From: Bacteroidota bacterium
GTDB lineage: Bacteria > Bacteroidota > Bacteroidia > Sphingobacteriales > Sphingobacteriaceae
Assembly (NCBI GenBank): GCA_018266915.1
Contig: JAFDZM010000017.1
Coordinates: 1 to 52,638, forward strand
Direction of reading: 5' to 3'
Length of the DNA: 52,638 nt
The notes under the pieces: model-generated
The model's input: only the letters and a program-made list of their open reading frames with translations
Told to the model about the DNA's origin: nothing
Database searches by the model: none
In this document: positions 1-8,500 of the stretch, one piece after another
Position numbering within the stretch: the first letter of the stretch is position 1
Layout: every line of letters begins with the position of its first letter
Made by a program: the position numbers and the translations under genes

Positions 1-381
1 ATATCAACAAGATTATTCAAAAAATATTTGCTTTTAAACACAGTTCATTCCGATTTTATACTGGTACCCACCAAAGCAGGATTTTTTGATGTGATGGCAA
101 TACGCTCGACGGTCGCGCTGATCAGCGAGGCCATTGACGCCTCGCCGGGTGTCAGGGCCGGCATCGTGCTCAACATGATCAAACCGCGTTCAGGAATTAC
201 ACACGATGTGCGCGGGCTGCTCGAAAGCATGGACATACAATTATTGAAGGCGGTTGTCCATGACCGGGTGAGTATCGCGCGGTCATCCATGACCTCGGGT
301 GTTTTGCAGGGCAATGATCAGAAAGCAAAAGACGAAATAACCGCCCTGGCAGAAGAAGTTGTGGAATTGATCAGCGCTTAA
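1..381 (+). CDS. ParA/MinD-type ATPase, C-terminal part (TraA-like), cut by window edge
   Basis: The reading frame is open from base 1, so this is the 3' part of a gene that starts outside the window; the TTG at 28 is probably not the real start. The visible 117+ residues contain a segment of the ILVPTKAGFFDVMAIR type, which fits the stretch after the Walker B strand of ParA/MinD/Soj ATPases, and a later helix-rich tail ending EEVVELISA. The Walker A motif is not visible because the N-terminus is missing. In Bacteroidota conjugative elements a ParA-like ATPase gene (traA) usually lies just upstream of the mobilisation genes, which agrees with mobA, mobB and mobC following here. Its likely role is positioning or partition of the excised element or of the transfer machinery. 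The family call is fairly good; the name TraA is inferred from position. Confidence 0.7.
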   Translation: MSTRLFKKYLLLNTVHSDFILVPTKAGFFDVMAIRSTVALISEAIDASPGVRAGIVLNMIKPRSGITHDVRGLLESMDIQLLKAVVHDRVSIARSSMTSGVLQGNDQKAKDEITALAEEVVELISA

Positions 382-405
382 CATGATCATTTTTATTTGG
401 CCCTC

Positions 406-572
406 ATTCTATAATTATAAAGATCTGCATTTATAACATGTTAGCGTTCTATCGATATAGCAATCTGTAACGATAGAAAACTATAAATCTATAATTCTAT
501 AGATGACGGCCCCGATGGTAGAATTATATATTTCTATAAAGTCATGAGGCGATATAGAGTTCTATAAATTTA
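406..572. repeat. AT-rich region with repeated TTCTATA/TATAGAA-like boxes
   Basis: The roughly 200-base gap between the ParA-like gene and the next gene is very AT-rich and holds many copies of a TCTATA-type word on both strands: near 407-413, 448-460, 487-503, 518-540 and 551-568. One copy forms a short palindrome (TCTATAATTCTATAGA, 488-503). Such iterated boxes upstream of a ParA-linked gene fit a centromere-like or operator site for a ribbon-helix-helix or ParB-type partner, or an autoregulated promoter. This is inferred from pattern only. Confidence 0.45.
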
Positions 573-584
573 GAACAGGACGCA

Positions 585-881
585 ATGGATAACTATAAAA
601 ACAAATTGGGAAGCCTGGCGGATAAACTCAAACAGGAAAGACCAAAAACGCCCATCCAGGAAGTGCAACCTGTAAAGGTCGAAGCAGTTGTAAAAGTCGC
701 CGAGGTACAGTTTAATAACTGGATACCCAAAACCCTTTTAAAACGTGTAAAGGCTCATGGCGTGGAACATGATCTTTCATTAAAGGACATCAATATCCAG
801 GCGCTTGAACTTTATCTGAGCCATAAGGCGAAGCCTGATCAAACAACTAAAAATGCCGATAAAACACTGACAGCAGGATAA
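585..881 (+). CDS. small basic protein between parA-like gene and mobA
   Basis: This encodes 98 residues from an ATG preceded by a purine-rich AACAGGA. The first 45 residues are charged and look flexible. Residues about 47-80 (NNWIPKTLLKRVKAHG onward) alternate a short strand with two helices and could be a ribbon-helix-helix DNA-binding unit; the tail is polar. It sits between the ParA-like gene and mobA, where Bacteroidota conjugative elements often carry a small DNA-binding protein (a TraB/DUF3408-like position). It could be the partner of the ParA-like ATPase acting on the repeats immediately upstream. I do not recognise the exact family, and the DNA-binding role is inferred from position and helix pattern. 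Confidence 0.6.
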   Translation: MDNYKNKLGSLADKLKQERPKTPIQEVQPVKVEAVVKVAEVQFNNWIPKTLLKRVKAHGVEHDLSLKDINIQALELYLSHKAKPDQTTKNADKTLTAG

Positions 882-995
882 AACTGCCCGCTTCGCAGCA
901 GTTAGCAAGATGTACAATTGTGTCACAATTGAATCTTGCCCCGTCCTCCGCAGTCGGCCGCGGTCCAGGCAAAAATCCTCCGAAGTCGGATTTTT
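882..995 (+). other. candidate origin of transfer (oriT) with nested palindromes
   Basis: The non-coding gap before mobA holds three inverted repeats. The central one is strong: GCAAGAT (905-911) and CAATTGTG (915-922) mirror CACAATTG (924-931) and ATCTTGC (933-939), giving a 35-base near-perfect palindrome. It is flanked by AACTGC (882-887)/GCAGTT (898-903) and AAAAATCC (971-978)/GGATTTTT (988-995). Palindromes just upstream of the mobA-mobB relaxase genes are the expected place for an oriT in these elements. The nic site cannot be fixed from sequence alone. Confidence 0.6.
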
Positions 996-1008
996 AAAGA
1001 TATCGATC

Positions 1009-1419
1009 ATGAGTGAAAAGGAAGAAAACAGATCAAGGTGGTATAATATCCGGCTCAAACCGGACGAATACCGATTGCTGAATGGCAGGTTCCAAAAAAC
1101 GCAATTCAGGAAACTAAGCGAATATATGCGCAGCGTACTCCTGGAAAAACCGGTGACGGTTAACTACCGTGATAAAGCCATGGATGATGTGCTGGAGGAA
1201 CTGGTTTTATTGCGCCGGGAATTAAATGCCATCGGTAACAACCTGAACCAGGCGATGCGAAATATCAACGCCGCTCATGGCGATGCAGACACACGCTTAT
1301 GGATGAACTTAATGAGCATAATCAACAGCAAACTGGAGCCGTCCATCGCCCAGATCAAAGAACGAATGAATCAATACGCCGATATATGGTCGCAAAAATT
1401 AAAAGCGGTAAAAGCCTGA
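1009..1419 (+). CDS. mobA: MobA/MobC-type relaxosome accessory protein, ribbon-helix-helix
   Basis: I place the start at ATG 1009 (MSEKEENRSRW...), giving 136 residues. The longer frame back to 910 begins inside the oriT palindrome and its extra residues look non-natural. The protein has a short N-terminal strand (WYNIRLKPDEY), then helices with FRKLSEYMRSVLL, as in MobC-like ribbon-helix-helix accessory proteins, and a C-terminal helical region with ELNAIGNNLNQAMRNIN, which is very typical of this family. It should bind oriT and help the relaxase nick. Its 3' end overlaps mobB by 34 bases, so the two are translated together. The family call is strong; the symbol follows Bacteroidota usage. 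Confidence 0.85.
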   Translation: MSEKEENRSRWYNIRLKPDEYRLLNGRFQKTQFRKLSEYMRSVLLEKPVTVNYRDKAMDDVLEELVLLRRELNAIGNNLNQAMRNINAAHGDADTRLWMNLMSIINSKLEPSIAQIKERMNQYADIWSQKLKAVKA

Positions 1420-2606
1420 TCGGCGCGCTCAACTACAACGAGAACAAAGTAAAACTTGGCAAAGCTGTATTAATAGCAGCGGCTGGCTATCCAAAAGACG
1501 CAGAGAACTTGTCTTTTAATGACAAGCTTTTTCGGCTGACCGACCTGGCTGCAATGAACCAGCGCGCAAAAACCAATACCGTACATATTTCCCTGAATTT
1601 CCCGAACAGCGAATATTTACCTGACGAAACCTTACGAATGATTGTAAGCGATTACTTAGACGGTATTGGCTTCAAAACACAACCGCATCTGGTTTACCGG
1701 CATGAAGATGCCGGCCACCCTCATATCCATATTGTAACCACCAACATCAAGCGCGATGGTGAGCGGATCAGCCTGCACTACCTGGGGCAAAATGAATCTG
1801 AAAAAACACGCAAGGCTATCGAGATTAAATATGGTTTGATTAAAGCGGAACAACAAACCACACAAACGCCCGATCTGAAAGCGGATATAGCCGCGGCGGA
1901 ATATGGCAAAGGCGAAACCAAACGTACGATCACCAATATCCTGGGCTTTGCGTTAAGGGCTTATAAATTCACCAGCGTGCCCGAGCTTAATGCAGTTTTA
2001 CAACCCTATCATATCCTGGCTGACCGGGGTTCCAAAGATTCCCGAATGTATGCCCGGGAAGGGTTGGTCTACTGGATAACAGATAAGCAGGGGAATAAAA
2101 TTGGCTTGCCGATCAAAGCCAGTACGATCTATGGCAAACCAACCTTGAAAACCTTGGAAGAAAAATTCAGGCTGAACGAACAGTTGCGCAAGCCTTTCAA
2201 AGCGGAGTTCGTTAAAGTATTGGACGCCGTACTGGCCAAACCGCAAACCATACGCAGCTTTCAAAAAGCCCTCTACGAAAAAGGCATCCGGTGTATCCTG
2301 CGCCAAAATGATGACGGACGCCTATATGGCGTGACATTCATCGATCAGAAAAACAAGGTTGTTTTTAATGGCAGTGACCTTGGGAAAGCCTATAGTGCCA
2401 ATCTGCTCAGCGGTCGGTTCCTGCCTGAACCAACAACTAAAAGCACCGATCAGGACCATGATCATGATGCCTTTCACAGCAGGACAATCCGTGAAATGCC
2501 TGCTGGTCATGACGAACTGATAGATATTCTGTTTGCAGCAGAACGGGAAGACCTAGCGGCACTTCAAAAATTCAAAAAGAAAAAGCGTAAAGGACTAAAT
2601 CTCTAA
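1386..2606 (+). CDS. mobB: MobB relaxase / mobilization nuclease
   Basis: The start chosen is ATG 1386 (MVAKIKSGKSLIGALNYNENK), which gives 406 residues and the classical N-terminus of Bacteroidota MobB relaxases; the longer frame from 1299 lies wholly within mobA. Tyr17 in ALNYNENK is the likely nicking tyrosine region, and the metal-binding histidine motif is clear at H106-E-D108-x-x-H111-P-H113-I-H115. These mark the PF03432 relaxase fold. The enzyme cuts one strand at oriT, stays covalently bound to the 5' end and is carried into the recipient. The C-terminal third is lysine-rich (ends KKKKRKGLNL). The gene overlaps mobA by 34 bases and is followed 2 bases later by mobC, so the three form one operon. 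The product call is firm. Confidence 0.92.
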   Translation: MVAKIKSGKSLIGALNYNENKVKLGKAVLIAAAGYPKDAENLSFNDKLFRLTDLAAMNQRAKTNTVHISLNFPNSEYLPDETLRMIVSDYLDGIGFKTQPHLVYRHEDAGHPHIHIVTTNIKRDGERISLHYLGQNESEKTRKAIEIKYGLIKAEQQTTQTPDLKADIAAAEYGKGETKRTITNILGFALRAYKFTSVPELNAVLQPYHILADRGSKDSRMYAREGLVYWITDKQGNKIGLPIKASTIYGKPTLKTLEEKFRLNEQLRKPFKAEFVKVLDAVLAKPQTIRSFQKALYEKGIRCILRQNDDGRLYGVTFIDQKNKVVFNGSDLGKAYSANLLSGRFLPEPTTKSTDQDHDHDAFHSRTIREMPAGHDELIDILFAAEREDLAALQKFKKKKRKGLNL

Positions 2607-2608
2607 TT

Positions 2609-4525
2609 ATGCAGACCGGAGAAAACGAACAAGCTTTGCGTAAAATCGTTGATTTTACCCGGCTGTTGAGCATTGCCATATTGATCATTCATTTTTACCT
2701 ATGCTGTTACTTGGCGTTCCGGGAATTAAAGTTAACGCACAAAATCGTTGATCATATTTTATTGCCGTTTGCTAAAATGGCGGTCTTCAAAACGGTGTTC
2801 ATCGCGAAGCTGAGCGCGTTGCTTTTATTGATCGTTTCGCTGATCGGCAGCAAAGGTAAACGGGATGAAAAGATCCGGCCCAAAACGATCTTCACCTATT
2901 GCCTGACCGGGTTGGTGCTCTATTTCGTAAGCGGCCTCTTTTTGACGATGTCCTTGTCATACATAATAATCGCCACAGTCTATATCTCAATGACTGCTTT
3001 TGGTTACCTTTTATTTATGACCGGCGGCGGTATGCTGTTTCGGATGCTGAAACTCAAACTAGGCAGCGATATCTTTAATAAGAACAACGAAACCTTCCCG
3101 CAGGAAGAACGCCTGCTGGAAAACGAATTTTCCATTAATTTACCGGCTAAATATCAACTAAAAGGCAAAACACGGGATAGCTGGATCAATATTATCAACC
3201 CGTTTCGAGGCACCCTGGTAGGCGGCAGTCCAGGAGCAGGTAAATCCTACTTCGTTATACGGCATATCATCACGCAGCATATCCGAAAGGGCTTCAGCAT
3301 GCTGATCTACGACTTCAAATACGATGACCTGTCCAGGATTGCTTACAACGCGCTCAGGGAACACGGCGGGCGTTATTTCTACGTGATCAATTTTGAAAAA
3401 ATCATGCACCGCAGCAACCCCCTGGAGCCGGAAACTATGCTCGATATTACCGATGCCATCGAATCCGCCCGAACGATCATGCTGGGGTTGAACCGTGAAT
3501 GGATCAAAAAGCAGGGTGATTTTTTCGTAGAGTCGCCCATTAATTTTGTCACCGCCCTGATCTGGTTCCTTAAAAAACACGAGGGCGGCAGATATTGTAC
3601 CTTACCGCATGTGATTGAGTTGTCCTTAACCGAATACAAAGATTTATTCGCAGTATTGAGTACAGAACCCGAAATAGAAGTATTGATCAACCCTTTTATT
3701 TCGGCTTGGAAGCACGAAGCCTATGAACAATTGGAGGGACAGATCGCAAGCGCCAAGATCAGTCTGGCGAGGTTGTCTTCGCCGCAGTTATACTATGTGC
3801 TCAGCGGAAACGATTTTTCACTGGACATTAATAATCCTGCCGATCCCAAAATTGTCTGCCTGGCCAATAATCCACAGAAGTCACAGGTTTATGGCGCTGT
3901 GCTGTCGCTTTACATCAACCGCATCAACAAACTTGTCAACCGTAAGCATCAACAAAAATGCAGCCTTATTTTTGACGAATTCCCGACTATTTATTTTAAC
4001 GGTATAGACAACCTGATCGCTACGGCTCGTTCCAACAAAGTCGCTGTTACCTTAGCCGTGCAGGACTATTCCCAGTTGAAGAAAGATTATGGACGCGAAC
4101 AAGCCGAGGTGATTATGAATATTGTCGGCAATATTATTTGCGGGCAGGTCACCGGTGATACTGCCAAACAGTTGTCCGAACGTTTCGGCAAGATCAACCA
4201 GGTCAAAGAAAGTGTCTCAGTAAATGCAATGGATACATCCATAAGTCGTTCAACCCAGCTTGATTACGCCATACCCGCGTCGAAGATCGCTACGCTCTCC
4301 TCCGGCGAATTTGTCGGCATGGTAGCCGATGATCCCAACGATAAAATAGAACTTAAAATATTCCATAATGAAATACAGAATGACCACGATGCCATTAAAA
4401 CTGAGGAAAATGGCTATCTGAAAATACCCAGGGTCAGACAGATCAGCAGCCAGGAAACAGTACTTCAGTACAGGAAGATCAAAGCCGATATAGTCAACCT
4501 GATAGAAGGTATAGTCTCAAAATAA
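2609..4525 (+). CDS. mobC: MobC, type IV coupling protein (VirD4/TraG-family ATPase)
   Basis: This 638-residue protein has about four hydrophobic N-terminal segments (residues about 18-37, 62-80, 95-115 and 118-140), which anchor it in the inner membrane. A Walker A motif GGSPGAGKS follows at 205-213, and a Walker B strand CSLIFDEFPTIYF near 451-463. A later LAVQDYSQL segment and a TraM-recognition-like C-terminal part match the VirD4/TraD coupling ATPases. It should link the MobA/MobB-DNA relaxosome to the transfer channel encoded at 15-25 kb. In Bacteroidota elements it is called MobC or TraG-like; I use mobC from its position directly after mobB. The length is normal and nothing appears broken. 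Confidence 0.9.
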   Translation: MQTGENEQALRKIVDFTRLLSIAILIIHFYLCCYLAFRELKLTHKIVDHILLPFAKMAVFKTVFIAKLSALLLLIVSLIGSKGKRDEKIRPKTIFTYCLTGLVLYFVSGLFLTMSLSYIIIATVYISMTAFGYLLFMTGGGMLFRMLKLKLGSDIFNKNNETFPQEERLLENEFSINLPAKYQLKGKTRDSWINIINPFRGTLVGGSPGAGKSYFVIRHIITQHIRKGFSMLIYDFKYDDLSRIAYNALREHGGRYFYVINFEKIMHRSNPLEPETMLDITDAIESARTIMLGLNREWIKKQGDFFVESPINFVTALIWFLKKHEGGRYCTLPHVIELSLTEYKDLFAVLSTEPEIEVLINPFISAWKHEAYEQLEGQIASAKISLARLSSPQLYYVLSGNDFSLDINNPADPKIVCLANNPQKSQVYGAVLSLYINRINKLVNRKHQQKCSLIFDEFPTIYFNGIDNLIATARSNKVAVTLAVQDYSQLKKDYGREQAEVIMNIVGNIICGQVTGDTAKQLSERFGKINQVKESVSVNAMDTSISRSTQLDYAIPASKIATLSSGEFVGMVADDPNDKIELKIFHNEIQNDHDAIKTEENGYLKIPRVRQISSQETVLQYRKIKADIVNLIEGIVSK

Positions 4526-4650
4526 GCGAACACATCTACGCCATCTGAAAACACTAAACGAAACACCCTGGTGCCAGCGATGCTGTGCTCACCGACTGCT
4601 ACTGTAATTCCCTCATTTTCCAGGTTGAATGGGGGTTCAATCTCACGCAT
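4465..4650 (-). pseudogene. short reading frame, possible truncated remnant of a conserved small protein
   Basis: On the minus strand, an ATG at 4650 preceded by a TTTTA-rich leader opens a 61-residue frame. Its first 40 residues (EGITVAVGEHSIAGTRVFRLVFSDG) read like a real, conserved beta-rich protein. After that the frame runs into the antisense of mobC's 3' end and looks random. It may be the 5' stump of a gene truncated when mobC and the neighbouring cargo were joined, or a chance frame. I cannot name a family with confidence. Confidence 0.25.
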
Positions 4651-4700
4651 TTTAAAAGGAATAAAACATTTTACGTTAAAACGTAAACCTCAGGCCAACG

Positions 4701-5513
4701 TCATTTTGGCTTAAATTTAATGATGAATTGATACTTTTTAATTACTTGGTCGGAAATTGATGCACCATATGCCAGATGATCGCCAGTATCTGTATCTGTA
4801 GCGGTCGCGATTGCACTAAACGTATCTAAAACGCCGTCTGCCGTATAGGCGTTGATCAAATATTGGATGGCACCAATATTTATTTTGTAAAAATTGTAAT
4901 CGTCCTGGCTAATTTTGCCTTTAGCCAGTAATTCCTCATTTATTGACTCCAGCGTAAATACCCCTAGGTCTTTCGCCATCGCTTCGAGTCCTTGCTTGCA
5001 TGTAAACACGAATATGGGATTGCTGCCGGACACCGGTACTCCAATACAGGCGACCACTGTCACAGGGCCCTGAACCGGGTATGCAGCCACGTACTTCTTA
5101 AATACGCGGTCAAGTATTGACCTAAAGCTTCCCTTTTCTTTTGAATATTCAATCAACTTATCCAGGAATAAACCATACCTGGAATCGGACGCAGGCGCGG
5201 GTTTGATTATTGGCGGCCCGGAACCAGCGCCAACGCCTGTAGGAAGGATCAGCACGCAGTAATTTTCTACTATCGCTCCAAACTTGAATGTTACGGGAAA
5301 ATAACCGGCTGAAGTACTTGTACCCAAATTCAATTTTCCGAGCGCAACCGCCCTCATCGAACTGGGTACTATGCCGTTTTCAATGCCATCCGCACCGACC
5401 AATAGCGTGCATGTAACATTCTCAGAAATGTTATAAACGGATTTGTCAAAAAGTACAGACTGGCCCATAGCAGAAAATGGAATAAGTAAAAGGATCAAAA
5501 AAAACTTTTTCAT
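4701..5513 (-). CDS. secreted protein of unknown function, third gene of the cargo cassette
   Basis: The 270 residues begin with a clear Sec signal peptide (MKKFFLILLLIPFSAMGQS), with cleavage likely after the GQ region. The next part (FDKSVYNISENVTCTLLVG) is beta-rich and resembles an Ig-like or fibronectin-like strand pattern. The middle has a glycine/proline linker (GAGSGPPIIKPAPAS) and the C-terminal half is helical. The product should reach the periplasm or outer surface. It lies 73 bases downstream of the 1297-aa gene on the same strand, so it may share its transcript and work with the two giant proteins. I recognise no family and propose no reaction. Confidence 0.75.
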   Translation of the reverse strand: MKKFFLILLLIPFSAMGQSVLFDKSVYNISENVTCTLLVGADGIENGIVPSSMRAVALGKLNLGTSTSAGYFPVTFKFGAIVENYCVLILPTGVGAGSGPPIIKPAPASDSRYGLFLDKLIEYSKEKGSFRSILDRVFKKYVAAYPVQGPVTVVACIGVPVSGSNPIFVFTCKQGLEAMAKDLGVFTLESINEELLAKGKISQDDYNFYKINIGAIQYLINAYTADGVLDTFSAIATATDTDTGDHLAYGASISDQVIKKYQFIIKFKPK

Positions 5514-5586
5514 AATTGTAATTTTTGTGGTTTGTAAACAGTAAAGCTTGGTATTGTAAATGTGATTATATCTTAGCTATCACCTT

Positions 5587-8500
5587 TTAAATCACTACTA
5601 GGAATGAAGAAATCAGGCGTTTACGAATATCATGCCTTGGATTTTCATCTGTAATATCTATGACCGCACCACCCGCGTCAAGCACGTCATAAATTTCATA
5701 CTCCTCAAGGTAATATTTACCTTTCTCCAGTTTGCATTTGCCCTTAATTTTCAACTTATTCATCGGTCCTTCGAGCTGTATTGGTTCGACATAACTTGTT
5801 GCTTCTACCGCACTCATATCAACCACATTGTTAATGGGCTTTCCCTCAGCGATCAGGTAAAATTGATTCGGTTTATCCTGATCCTTAGATGTTTTCCTTA
5901 ATGGTCCGGTGATCGTAAAAGTACCATCGGCATTACAATCCAACTTTCTAAACGGTAGTTGCTGAACCTGTGGCGCCTGGCTTACGAATGAAAAGCAGAA
6001 ATCGTAATAGTTGTCGAGGCGGATGGAATATTGCTGATACTTTGCAATTGCGAACTTGAAGAAAGGCATATAATTGTCATTTTGCCCATCGCTGTCGAAT
6101 TTCAGTTTAACATCTGCAAAAAAACGCTTTTGATCTTTGTCGAACTCTACTTTAAATATAGCTGCTTTTAAAGTACCGGTATATTCTGCGCCATCCCGTA
6201 TCTGCAGGTCGGCAGGCGAATTTGGGCCAAAATTCAACAATTCAAAATTGACGTTCCTGGCGAATTCGGTGGTATCGAAATTTGTTTCAGACAAGCCATA
6301 AGTTCTTGCCGACATATTCGTTGGATCTTTTCCGTACGACGTAACCAGGCTTTGAATTTTGTCTGGAACGTTCCCTGAATGATCATCAACAAAAAGCACG
6401 GCAATCTTCTCACCTTGCCCGGATTCATACCAGTCATTGTCGAAATATATCCGGAAGCAATTATTAACTCTTTTTCGTCCGTTTTCAGGTGAGTCCCAGA
6501 CCATGACCGGAACAATCGAAAAAATCTCCGGCGCTTTCAATTTTTTCGAATTCAGAACTTTCCTATCTCCAATCGGCTGTTTATAAACGAATCTGTCCGG
6601 GTTGTCCTGCGGGAAAAAGTTAAAAAAGCGCGAATGGCCTTCTAAGGTGTATTTGACGTCATAATATTTTGTATCACCAAGCGAATGCGCAAGATTATTG
6701 ATATCGATATCTGAAAGAAACTTGCTCAAAGATGGATCTTCGTATTTCAATGCAGGCAATACCTGTTTATCATTGCTAACCGAATTAATAATCTTACGAT
6801 ACTTAATGATTTGCTGTGTCTCCGTCCCGCCATCTTTATCCCGATTGACAATTAACACGGTATAATCTATCCTTAGCCAAATTTCCCCGGAGGAAGCGAA
6901 AGGAAAAAGATCAGCACTACTATACTGCGTTGGATCAAACTTGACGATAATATTTCCGTCGTTATCCTTAAATGCAGACCTATCCTGCAATTGCAGATGA
7001 GGGAGAGCTGCGGGGATTTTCGACCCATCAAGATATGGTTTCCTGACAGCGTGTATTAACGTCACTTTCCTTGACGCCTTATTAGGATTGGATAGAAAGG
7101 GATCAAATTTTTTGTCAGTTGTTGCCTTCAAATCGATCTCAATGACAGCCGCCTTTCTAAGGCCTATTACAATCTTACCGTCCTCCTCTGCTTCAAATTT
7201 ATTTGCCCCTTCTTTCAATCGTATTTCCATAAACTCCTTAGTCAAATAATCGTCGGACTTGAAATGGTAGTCTTTTGTTGTTGTCTGGCTAATGTTCACA
7301 AAATCCGCCTGAAAGTTTTTTGGCTTGATAGATGACAAAATAAACTCTGTCCCCTTGGCCACGGGATCAGTTATAAATGGTATTTCGTCCTGATCATTAA
7401 AAGACTCCTGTGCATTTGAATCCTTATGATAGGCCGCTTTTTGATATACAATCATTTGGTGGTCAGGATTGTTCCATGCATTGTCGAAGACGCCATGCAA
7501 TTCGGCGAAGTTGTAGTTGACCCTGGCAGGGCAAATACTTCGGTCAGAGACAGCGATATTAGGGGTTGAATCTTCGCCTCCTTCCGATCGGATCACCATC
7601 ACATCCGGGCGCTCACCAATAAATTTATCACTGATCAGGGGAATAGCCCTGGGATGAAGAAAGCTCTTCTCCCGGTAAATATTATCCGCGAAGTATATTT
7701 CGGGCATTTTGACGCTTTCCTCCCTGCAATAGCCGCTGCTGGAAAATACAGCTTGTTGCGGACCATCCTGCTGCGTGGAATTGCCACATATGTCCACAAT
7801 CTTTATTCTGAAATCGTACGCCTGTCCGAACCGTAATGGAATCAAGGACCTTTCCTTAGGCCGGGCATTGATCAACTCCATATCATTGAATTCAAGGTAT
7901 TGTTCGTTAACGCCTTCATCTTCCGGGTGTTTACCTTGTTGCTGGCATACCAGGCTCCAATTATTCCAGCGACAAATATTTTCGTCGGCATAAATTTTAC
8001 CTGATTTTCCTGCAACCGCAACTTCTGATATCCACGCTTCTGCAGAGAAATCCTTTAAGATCGTTATTGGTTTAATATTGTCGGGGTCTGAGGTGGTCGC
8101 AGTGTTCAATATGTAGTCCGCTGTTCTGAGACAAAGCGAGCTAAATTTGTCTTTATCACTTCTCTTGACTTCGACAACATACCCTGTATCAATATGATGG
8201 CCAAATAAAACGTAGTTATCGATATTAAGCGCGTTGTTGTCATTTAGTCCGACGTTTATAACAGCGGTATCATCGCTGATTGTGATTTCACCGGGCTGAT
8301 TCTCACCTTTTACCTCGGGCGGCGTGATTTCCCCTGGTATAAATTGTAACCTGATTTGTATACCCTCAGAAGCCTTTTCTGTTTTTGTTGGATCAGTTTG
8401 TTCGTCGAGATAACGGGTCAGCCCGGTATAATCATCGACAGATAATCCATGAACAGATTGGTCTACATTCTTGACTTGTGTCTGCAAATTTGCAAGTTCC

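Noticed and set aside
910..1008. Longer start for mobA from 910
   Set aside because: The extra residues lie over the oriT palindrome and have an atypical composition; ATG 1009 gives the usual MobA N-terminus.
1299..1385. Longer start for mobB from 1299
   Set aside because: It would overlap mobA by more than 100 bases; ATG 1386 gives the conserved MVAKI start.
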